DNA from: an uncultured Woeseiaceae bacterium
Lineage (GTDB): Bacteria > Pseudomonadota > Gammaproteobacteria > Steroidobacterales > Woeseiaceae
DNA length: 8,025 nucleotides
Direction of reading: 5' to 3'
Assembly (NCBI GenBank): GCA_945787435.1
Contig: CALZHX010000088.1
Coordinates: 1-8,025, forward strand
Shown here: one piece after another, positions 1-5,169 of the stretch
How the letters are laid out: the number at the start of each line of letters is the position of its first letter
Position numbering within the stretch: the stretch's first letter is position 1
Notes under the pieces: model-generated
Told to the model about the DNA's origin: nothing
What the model saw: the letters and a program-made list of their open reading frames with translations, nothing else
The model's database searches: none
Translations under genes and position numbers: made by a program

Positions 1-151
1 CCGGCGTCGCATTGTCGTACAAATTGATTTCGACAGTGCCCAGATCCGTTTCGACCTCAATGATCGTTGCCGTCGCGGCCTGTGGCAGTGTAAGCAGCAG
101 CACCAGAAGATTGGCGGCAGCGGGGAATTTTGTCTTCCAGGTCAACAACAT
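1..151 (-). CDS. Exported cyclophilin-type peptidyl-prolyl cis-trans isomerase, N-terminal fragment
   Basis: The gene runs off the left edge, leaving 50 codons that begin with ATG at 151-149 on the minus strand. The translation opens with a short basic start (MLLTWKTKF), a hydrophobic run rich in Leu (NLLVLLLTLP) and an Ala-rich cleavage region (QAATA), which is a typical Sec signal peptide. The mature start, TIIEVETDLGTVEINLYDNA followed by TP, matches the first two beta strands of periplasmic cyclophilins (consensus: xxxxTxxGxIxxxLYxxxAPxTV). Cyclophilins catalyse proline cis-trans isomerisation, and this one would assist folding in the periplasm. The catalytic Arg and Phe lie outside the window and cannot be checked. 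The ribosome-binding site is weak (GCGAGA about 8 bases upstream). A minus-strand hexamer TACAAT (187-182) matches the -10 consensus in five of six bases and could be its promoter. The gene is divergent from the kinase operon, so no functional link is implied. Confidence 0.8.
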   Translation of the reverse strand, partial: MLLTWKTKFPAAANLLVLLLTLPQAATATIIEVETDLGTVEINLYDNATP

Positions 152-292
152 TTGCAGGTCTCGCTAAAAATTCAACGGGCGATTGTACACGTTGTTATGA
201 CCAGATAGTGCGCTGCGTCACGCCTGTGGCACACCCGGATTTGTACACTCGGTCAAGCCGGTCAGGACTTATGTCGGGTATCCGGGTAGCTT
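152..292. promoter_or_regulatory. Divergent intergenic region with candidate promoters and TTGTACAC repeats
   Basis: This 141-bp gap lies between two divergent genes and must carry promoters for both. On the minus strand TACAAT (187-182) is a good -10 candidate for the cyclophilin, with no convincing -35 at 16-18 bp. On the plus strand I see no strong sigma70 pair. GATAGT (204-209) has a possible TTGTAC (183-188) upstream, but only 15 bp apart. The octamer TTGTACAC occurs twice (183-190 and 241-248, 58 bp apart). There are also short direct repeats: CGGTCA at 250-255 and 259-264, and CGGGTA at 275-280 and 283-288, just before the kinase start. These could be regulator sites or chance; nothing here identifies a specific regulator. 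Confidence 0.4.
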
Positions 293-2188
293 ATGTCAAA
301 TACGAAGGCAAAACGCTCGCTTCAGCAAAAAGTATCGCTGCGATTGTCGCTCGCGATGGCCGTCTTTATTGCCGTCGTCTTTCTGATCTTGCGGGCCGTT
401 GTCACACCAGCCTTCGAAAAACTCGAGCTCACGGCCGCACATACCGATCTGATACGCGCCGAGCAGGCGATCCAAACCGACATTGATAATCTCCGGGCTG
501 TCACGCTCGATTGGGGGCCCTGGGACGATATCCACGAATATGTGGCCGGGCGGAACCCGGGCTTCAGGAAGTCGAATCTCGACAGGCCCACGCTGACAAA
601 CCTCGGGCTCGACATGATGGCTATCTACGAGCTTGGCGGCCGCCTCAAATGGGGTCAGCTGCTGGTCGACGGCGAAGAGGTTCCGCTGTCGGAACTCGAA
701 TTACTGGGTGCGGAGGATCCTGCGTCGCGATTGCTTACCGAACATGCGGAGGCGGACCACAGCACCGTGGGAATCGTTCGTACTGCGCTCGGGCCGTTGT
801 TGATCAGTTCGCAGCCGATACTGCGCTCTGATAGCTCCGGGCCGGTTGCCGGCGCAATCGTAATGGGGCAGTTTCTCGATGCGACCAGGATCGCCCGGCT
901 AAGCGAGCGAACCGAGGTCGATATTTCAGGCGTGCTCGTCGACACCTACGTCAAAGAAGGCGAGCGTAAGTTGTCCGACATTCCCGTCGGAGAACTTCCG
1001 GTCAGGATGACAGACGAGATCGTCACGAACTGCATAGTGCTTGCAGATATATTGGGCAATCCTTATTTTCTTGTCAGTTCAAGGACGCCACGTAATATCA
1101 CATGGCTTGGTCGGCAAACCATCAACGCTGCATTGACGTTCCTGGCCGTCGCGGGTGTTGTGCTCGTGATTGTGCTGTGGTGGTTCATGAAGGGGACGAT
1201 TATTCGCCCAATTCAGCAGTTGACCGTCCATATGGACAAGATTCGCAAGAGCGGTGACTTGTCGGACAATCTGGACCTCAATAGTGATGATGAGATCGGT
1301 TTGCTCGCGGCTCAGTACGACAGGCTGAACAGCGAGGTGCACGATACCCGAGCGGCGTTGCTGCAGCAGTCCTTCAAAGCTGGCAAGGCCGATACGGCTG
1401 CCGAAGTGCTGCACAATATCCGCAATGCAATGACGCCGATGATCAACGGGCTCGATCGCATCGGCAAGGCGTTCAAGGTAACTGATGGTCTGCATGTCAA
1501 ACAGGCTGTAGAGCAGTTGTCGAATGCTGACTGCGATCCCGATAAGGCAGGCAAGTACGTGCAGTACCTGGATGCATCCTTCGATCACGTCGTGACAGTG
1601 CATGCGGAGGCAATGGATGACCTGAGGATTGTTGCGTCACAGGCGCGGCAGGTTGAGGGCATTCTCTCGGACCAGGAGAAGTTCGCGAACGTTGCCCCGA
1701 TAGCAGAGAGCCTCGTGGTTGATGAGGTCATCGAAGAGGCCGCTATGGTCATTTTCAGGGACGCGCCTACAAAAATCGATATCGAGCTCGACGATGGGCT
1801 GACTGCTTATCGTGTACGCGCGCACCGGGTAGGGTTATTGCAAGTGCTCAGCAACCTGATGTTGAACGCCTGCGAGTCCATCGAGCGTGCACAAAGCGTC
1901 AAAGGCAGGATATCGCTGTCCGCCAGGAACACAGTTGTCGACGACACGGAAATGGTGCAATTGACCGTGAGCGACAACGGTACAGGGTTCGATGAAGACG
2001 TGCGCAACAGGATTTTTCAACGTGGCTTCACCTCAAAGTCGGACGGAGACTTCACGGGGCTGGGACTGCACTGGTGCGCAAACGCTGTCGCCGGCATGGG
2101 CGGGAGGATCTTTGCTGACAGCGAGGGCGAAGGGTGTGGCGCTGAATTTCATGTACTGCTTCCGGCGGCACAGGGAGTTTCAGCATGA
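293..2188 (+). CDS. CHASE4-HAMP membrane sensor histidine kinase
   Basis: A 631-residue inner-membrane sensor kinase. Residues 17-37 form the first membrane helix. Residues about 50-265 form a periplasmic region whose early part resembles CHASE4 (LDWGPWDDIHEYV at 72-84, then the LGLDMMAIYELGG strand at 104-116). The second helix is about 277-298, followed by a HAMP domain (RPIQQLTVHMDKI, then DEIGLLAAQYDRL, to about 350). The phospho-acceptor box is AEVLHNIRNAMTPM, with the likely acceptor at His374. The ATPase domain carries an N-box (Asn521 to Asn525), G1 (DNGTGFD, 561-567), F-box (IFQRGFTSK) and G2 (GLGLHWCANAV, 589-599), so it looks active. His374 is followed by Asn, not the usual Glu/Asp. 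ATG at 293 is the first start after an in-frame TAG at 287-289; the Shine-Dalgarno sequence is poor. The stop overlaps the next gene by ATGA, so translation is probably coupled. The ligand is unknown. Confidence 0.93.
   Translation: MSNTKAKRSLQQKVSLRLSLAMAVFIAVVFLILRAVVTPAFEKLELTAAHTDLIRAEQAIQTDIDNLRAVTLDWGPWDDIHEYVAGRNPGFRKSNLDRPTLTNLGLDMMAIYELGGRLKWGQLLVDGEEVPLSELELLGAEDPASRLLTEHAEADHSTVGIVRTALGPLLISSQPILRSDSSGPVAGAIVMGQFLDATRIARLSERTEVDISGVLVDTYVKEGERKLSDIPVGELPVRMTDEIVTNCIVLADILGNPYFLVSSRTPRNITWLGRQTINAALTFLAVAGVVLVIVLWWFMKGTIIRPIQQLTVHMDKIRKSGDLSDNLDLNSDDEIGLLAAQYDRLNSEVHDTRAALLQQSFKAGKADTAAEVLHNIRNAMTPMINGLDRIGKAFKVTDGLHVKQAVEQLSNADCDPDKAGKYVQYLDASFDHVVTVHAEAMDDLRIVASQARQVEGILSDQEKFANVAPIAESLVVDEVIEEAAMVIFRDAPTKIDIELDDGLTAYRVRAHRVGLLQVLSNLMLNACESIERAQSVKGRISLSARNTVVDDTEMVQLTVSDNGTGFDEDVRNRIFQRGFTSKSDGDFTGLGLHWCANAVAGMGGRIFADSEGEGCGAEFHVLLPAAQGVSA
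2173..2177 (+). promoter_or_regulatory. Ribosome-binding site of the single-domain receiver gene
   Basis: GGGAG lies 7 bases before ATG 2185, inside the last codons of the kinase gene. With the ATGA stop/start overlap it supports independent as well as coupled initiation of the receiver gene. Confidence 0.55.
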
Positions 2189-2679
2189 GAGCTGACCACC
2201 AGGACGAACACATACGGATACTTATTGCAGATGATGACGAGCACATCCTTCAGGCCTATCGCGAGGCATTCGCGGATACAGAGTCGACGCAGGCAATCCG
2301 CGCTCTGGACGCCCTTGCCGCCGAGTTATTTGAGCCGAGCGATGTCAGCGACGATGAACCACATTTTGATGTCGTCGCATGCAGCCAGGGCAATGATGCT
2401 ATCGACCTTGCCAGGCAGGCCGCGAATGACGGCAACCCGTTTGATGTCATAATTCTCGACGTGCGCATGCCGCCGGGCATCGACGGGGTTGAGGCGGGCA
2501 GCCAGATTCGCGAGCTGGATCCTGATGTCGAGATAATTTTTGTAACGGGCTTTTCCGACATGTCGCTCGAAGAACTGCGGCGTCGTGTGCCACCGCCGTT
2601 GAAATTACACTACTTCAATAAGCCATTGTCGTTCTCGCAGCTTGCTCGGGATGTTGCTTCCATGGTGCGTGAGCACTGA
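2185..2679 (+). CDS. Stand-alone response-regulator receiver (REC) protein with enlarged alpha1-beta2 region
   Basis: A 164-residue protein made of one receiver domain and no output domain. Strand one is RILIADDD (acidic pocket Asp16-18). The phosphorylated Asp is probably Asp92 in VIILDVRMPPGIDG, the switch Thr is Thr121 (FVTG) and the conserved Lys is Lys146 in FNKP. All receiver chemistry is therefore present. The spacing is unusual: about 75 residues separate the acidic pocket from Asp92, against about 45 in CheY. The extra segment (about 31-66) is acidic (FEPSDVSDDEPHFDV), then ACSQGNDAI leads into the next helix. The next gene's receiver has the same enlargement and the same MPPGxDG signature, so the two are related. 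It overlaps the kinase gene by 4 bp, making the kinase the likely phosphodonor. A CheY-like partner-binding output or a phosphate-sink role are both possible; the sequence does not decide. Confidence 0.92.
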   Translation: MRADHQDEHIRILIADDDEHILQAYREAFADTESTQAIRALDALAAELFEPSDVSDDEPHFDVVACSQGNDAIDLARQAANDGNPFDVIILDVRMPPGIDGVEAGSQIRELDPDVEIIFVTGFSDMSLEELRRRVPPPLKLHYFNKPLSFSQLARDVASMVREH

Positions 2680-2688
2680 GTCGTCGCG

Positions 2689-4626
2689 ATGATAAACACA
2701 AATAAGCCAACCGCTAACCGCATTCTCGTCGTCGATGACGATATGTTGCTCATTGACGAATACTTGCGATGTCTCGGCGCGGACTATGAGCCGGATAGCG
2801 CGACGACTACACTGACCGAACTCGAGAAGGTCTTGTTCGGCGACGAAGTGGATGAGAGTGGCGCAGCCCGGTTTACGGTCGACACTCGCAACCAGGGCGC
2901 ACTGGCGGTCGAAGCCGTCGAAGACGCCATTAAGGCGGGCGAGAAATACTCGATAGTATTTCTCGATATTCGCATGCCTCCAGGCATGGACGGCATTGAA
3001 GCAGCGAAACGCATTCGCAAGCTTGATCCGGACGTCAATATCGTAATCGTGACCGGCTCTGTCAGCGCAGAGATCGACAATCTCGACGCCGAAGTCCCAC
3101 CCGCAGACAAGATATTTTTCTTCAAGAAACCGTTTCACGCTGCCGAATGCCGGCAATTGGCGGCTGCGCTGTGTGGCAAGTGGCACGCGGACATGGCGCT
3201 CAGAGATGCGAATGAGGAGCTTGAGCAACGCGTGCAAGATCGAACAGCGGCATTGCACAAGCTTGCATACTACGACCCCGTAACCCGGCTGCCGAATCAT
3301 AATCTGTTGCTCGACGAGCTACAGGCAATGATCGACAAGGCAGAAGACAGCAGCGGTGACTCGGTCGTCGTACTGCTCGATATTGAGCGATTCAGCTTTC
3401 TCAACGAGACGATGGGGTATGACGCTGGCACGGAGTTGTTGCGCTCGGTAGGCAATCGCCTGCGCCGTGCGCTATGCGAAGAGCGCAAGGGTTCCCGTGC
3501 GGTCATTGGACGATTCGGTGCTGACGAGTTCGCCGTCCTGATGCCAGGTGTCGAACACGACACTGCGATTCGAGCACTGGCTCAGAAGGTCAAGGAGTTG
3601 GTCGAAGAACCATTCCTGATCAACGGTCGCGATATCTTCCTCAAAGCGAGCATCGGTGTAGCGTGGCATCCTGTGCACGGCCGCGACTCACAACTCATTT
3701 TTCGCTGCGCTGAGGCCGCGCTGCACCGCTCGATGCGCGGTCTGGACGCCGGCATCACTTATTACCATAGCGAGATGCGCTACCGGGCGCGGCACAAGTT
3801 CGATATGGAGGACGAGTTCCGCAGTGCGATCGAGAACGGCCAGATCAAGGCATTCTATCAGCCACAGCAGTGCGTCAAGACCGGTGAACTGGCGGGCGTC
3901 GAGGCACTGGCCCGCTGGATCAGAGCCGATGGAACGGTGGTCATGCCACAGGACTTCATCCCGCTCAGTGAGGAGATGGGTATCTCCGACCTGATCTTCG
4001 AGACTATCCTGACCGATGTCTGCAATGAAATTGCAGGTTGGCGTGATGACGGTGGTTGGGATGCGCCGGTGAGCGTAAATCTGTCGGCGCACCAGCTTCG
4101 AAACTCAGACCTCGTGAGCCTGGTGAAGAAGACCCTGGCGCGCAAATCGGTCGATCGCAAGCTGATCAATCTGGAACTCACCGAAACAGCATTGCTTGAG
4201 GATCTGGCCATTGCACAGCCGATCCTGAATGATCTGTCGAAGTTCGGCGTTGGAATTCACATTGATGATTTCGGCACGGGCTATTCGTCATTGAGCTATC
4301 TCGCCGAGTTGCCTGTCAAGACGTTGAAGATTGATCGCACATTTGTCTCGAAGCTCGTCGACTCCGAATCCAACACGCGCGTCGTGCAGGCAATTATCGC
4401 ACTCGGTAAAGCGATGCAGCTTGGTATCGTTGCCGAAGGTGTTGAGACGGATCAGCAATACGCGATCGTGAGGAAGCTTGGATGCGATCTCGTGCAGGGT
4501 TACTTCATCGCAAAACCTGCGTCTGCCGATGATTTCCGTCGCTGGGTCGATGGCGATGGTCACGGGGACACACAGAGTCTGAAACATGGCTCGACCGTCG
4601 TCGGCATCGATTCCGCCCGGACCTGA
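2689..4626 (+). CDS. REC-GGDEF-EAL response regulator, predicted c-di-GMP phosphodiesterase
   Basis: A 645-residue cytoplasmic protein. The receiver (11-160) has Asp16-18, phospho-acceptor Asp93 (FLDIRMPPGMDG), Thr122 and Lys147 (KKPF), with the enlarged region seen in the preceding receiver. A helical linker (170-190, NEELEQRVQDRTAAL) leads to a GGDEF domain (191-360) that looks degraded: signature GADEF (277-281), GYDAGT where GHxxGD is usual, ERFS in place of DxFK, no AKxxGRN-like end, and no RxxD inhibitory site. The EAL domain (375-620) is intact: Glu405 (EAL), Asn464, Glu496, Asp526-Asp527 (DDFGTGYSS), Lys547, Glu583 and Gln603 correspond to the known metal and catalytic positions. I infer that it hydrolyses c-di-GMP to pGpG, with the GGDEF domain perhaps serving as a GTP or structural regulatory module. 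It starts 9 bp after the previous stop and is third in the operon. The Shine-Dalgarno sequence is weak. Confidence 0.94.
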   Translation: MINTNKPTANRILVVDDDMLLIDEYLRCLGADYEPDSATTTLTELEKVLFGDEVDESGAARFTVDTRNQGALAVEAVEDAIKAGEKYSIVFLDIRMPPGMDGIEAAKRIRKLDPDVNIVIVTGSVSAEIDNLDAEVPPADKIFFFKKPFHAAECRQLAAALCGKWHADMALRDANEELEQRVQDRTAALHKLAYYDPVTRLPNHNLLLDELQAMIDKAEDSSGDSVVVLLDIERFSFLNETMGYDAGTELLRSVGNRLRRALCEERKGSRAVIGRFGADEFAVLMPGVEHDTAIRALAQKVKELVEEPFLINGRDIFLKASIGVAWHPVHGRDSQLIFRCAEAALHRSMRGLDAGITYYHSEMRYRARHKFDMEDEFRSAIENGQIKAFYQPQQCVKTGELAGVEALARWIRADGTVVMPQDFIPLSEEMGISDLIFETILTDVCNEIAGWRDDGGWDAPVSVNLSAHQLRNSDLVSLVKKTLARKSVDRKLINLELTETALLEDLAIAQPILNDLSKFGVGIHIDDFGTGYSSLSYLAELPVKTLKIDRTFVSKLVDSESNTRVVQAIIALGKAMQLGIVAEGVETDQQYAIVRKLGCDLVQGYFIAKPASADDFRRWVDGDGHGDTQSLKHGSTVVGIDSART

Positions 4627-4640
4627 CATAATGTCTGTCA
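4624..4640. repeat. Short inverted repeats across the stop of the REC-GGDEF-EAL gene
   Basis: TGACA (4624-4628) and TGTCA (4636-4640) form an inverted repeat with a 7-base spacer, and a second palindrome GACAT-A-ATGTC (4625-4635) sits inside it. The first TGA is the stop codon of the preceding gene. No T-tract follows, so this is not an intrinsic terminator. It could be an operator for the downstream small gene or chance. Confidence 0.3.
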
Positions 4641-4709
4641 ACCAACGCCCGCCAGTTCCGTTGTAAGTACTGAAAGCAATACTTTGTACAGACAAAACGG
4701 AGATTTGAT
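4641..4709 (+). promoter_or_regulatory. Leader and probable promoter region of the small repeat-protein gene, with its ribosome-binding site
   Basis: CGGAG (4698-4702) lies 7 bases before ATG 4710 and is a clear ribosome-binding site. Upstream, AATACT (4678-4683) matches the -10 consensus at four of six positions, but no good -35 lies at the right distance. The heptamer TTGTACA recurs at 4684-4690. AAGTA (4665-4669) and TACTT (4680-4684) form a weak inverted repeat. A promoter is plausible because no terminator separates this gene from the operon before it, yet the gap and product type differ; read-through from upstream is also possible. Confidence 0.35.
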
Positions 4710-5030
4710 ATGGATATCAGGAAATCAATTGCGGTAAGCGTTGTGCTGTTGGTTATCGGTGGAGTAGCTTTTGCAGATACCGGTGACCGTGTTGAAAACG
4801 CGTTCGATAAACGCGGTGATCGCATCGAAGATCGTTTGGACAGAAAAGGCGATCGCATTGATCATCGCCTCGACCGGAAGTCGGATCGCGCTGATGCAGC
4901 CGGTCGTGAGCGCTTGTCGGAAAGGCTTGATCGCAAAGGCGACAAGATCGACAGGCGTCTTGACCGCCGCGGTGCGAAAGCGGATCGTCGCAATGACCGG
5001 CGTGGAAAGCGGGCTAACCGCCGCATATAG
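4710..5030 (+). CDS. Small exported, highly charged hendecad-repeat protein
   Basis: A 106-residue protein of unknown function. Residues 1-22 are a signal peptide (basic MDIRK, hydrophobic SIAVSVVLLVIGGVAFA, cut likely after Ala22). The mature part of 84 residues is almost entirely an 11-residue repeat near LDRKGDRIDxR: copies at 32-42, 43-53, 54-64, 73-83, 84-94 and 95-105, with an 8-residue break (GRERLSER) at 65-72. I count 31 Arg/Lys and 21 Asp/Glu, so about 60% of mature residues are charged and net charge is near +10; the last copies are the most basic. Cys, Trp and Tyr are absent. Eleven-residue periodicity with a hydrophobic position suits a long helix or hendecad coiled coil. From memory, similar LDxRGDRI repeat proteins occur as unnamed exported proteins in gammaproteobacteria; no function is known to me. 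The ribosome-binding site is good and a terminator follows 24 bp after the stop. Confidence 0.85.
   Translation: MDIRKSIAVSVVLLVIGGVAFADTGDRVENAFDKRGDRIEDRLDRKGDRIDHRLDRKSDRADAAGRERLSERLDRKGDKIDRRLDRRGAKADRRNDRRGKRANRRI
4803..5024 (+). repeat. Tandem 33-bp coding repeats encoding the LDRKGDRIDxR hendecads
   Basis: Six imperfect 33-bp units code for the 11-residue repeats, with a 24-bp interruption after the third. Units share GATCG-rich words (for example GGCGATCGCAT near 4848) but codons vary between copies (cgt, cgc, cgg and aga for Arg). This suggests old duplication followed by divergence under protein-level selection, not recent slippage. Confidence 0.75.
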
Positions 5031-5053
5031 AAAACAAACGTCAAACGTTGGGC

Positions 5054-5084
5054 AAAAAAAGGCGGCCGCAAGGCCGCTTTTTTT
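5054..5084 (+). terminator. Strong intrinsic terminator with GNRA loop, possibly bidirectional
   Basis: The stem GCGGCC (5062-5067) pairs with GGCCGC (5072-5077) around a GCAA tetraloop, followed by seven T (5078-5084). Seven A (5054-5060) precede the stem, so the reverse strand has the same form. It lies 23 bp after the stop of the small repeat-protein gene and separates that transcript from the transporter unit. Confidence 0.92.
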
Positions 5085-5131
5085 GTTGGCGCCCGCCACT
5101 GCTCAAGGGGGACCTGGACAGCGGGCGATTT

Positions 5132-5139
5132 GCTATGCT
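5132..5139 (+). promoter_or_regulatory. Candidate extended -10 promoter of the transporter/CoA-transferase unit
   Basis: TGC-TATGCT (5131-5139) fits an extended -10 element (TGn plus four of six consensus bases). TGGACA (5115-5120) resembles a -35 but is only 13 bp upstream, too close for a standard sigma70 pair. A start near 5146 would leave a leader of about 24 bases before ATG 5170. Lying just after a strong terminator, a promoter is needed in this stretch. Confidence 0.4.
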
Positions 5140-5155
5140 TGTGTCCAACAATAAT

Positions 5156-5163
5156 AAGTGGGG
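5156..5163 (+). promoter_or_regulatory. Ribosome-binding site that favours ATG 5170 for the transporter
   Basis: AAGTGGGG (5156-5163) sits 6 bases before ATG 5170. The alternative GTG start at 5158 lies inside this G-rich element and has only AT-rich sequence without a Shine-Dalgarno before it, so ATG 5170 is the better start. Confidence 0.55.
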
Positions 5164-5169
5164 CACCCC

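Noticed and set aside
225..233. TGTGGCACA palindrome as a CRP/FNR-like site
   Set aside because: The half sites are separated by only one base, unlike the TGTGA-N6-TCACA spacing of CRP, so no assignment is justified.
130..486. Plus-strand open frame of 118 codons crossing the divergent region into the kinase
   Set aside because: It overlaps the cyclophilin start and the kinase in another frame, has no domain-like sequence or ribosome-binding site, and is Arg/Ser/Thr-rich as expected for a shadow frame.
2605..3300. Minus-strand open frame of 231 codons opposite the REC-GGDEF-EAL gene
   Set aside because: It overlaps a well-supported receiver domain on the plus strand and has no recognisable domain.
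4803..5024. CRISPR-like or satellite array in the small gene
   Set aside because: The repetition is in frame, imperfect, and explained by an 11-residue protein repeat; there are no spacers or identical repeats.
5158..5169. GTG start for the carrier, adding four residues
   Set aside because: The GTG lies inside the G-rich ribosome-binding element for ATG 5170 and has no Shine-Dalgarno of its own.
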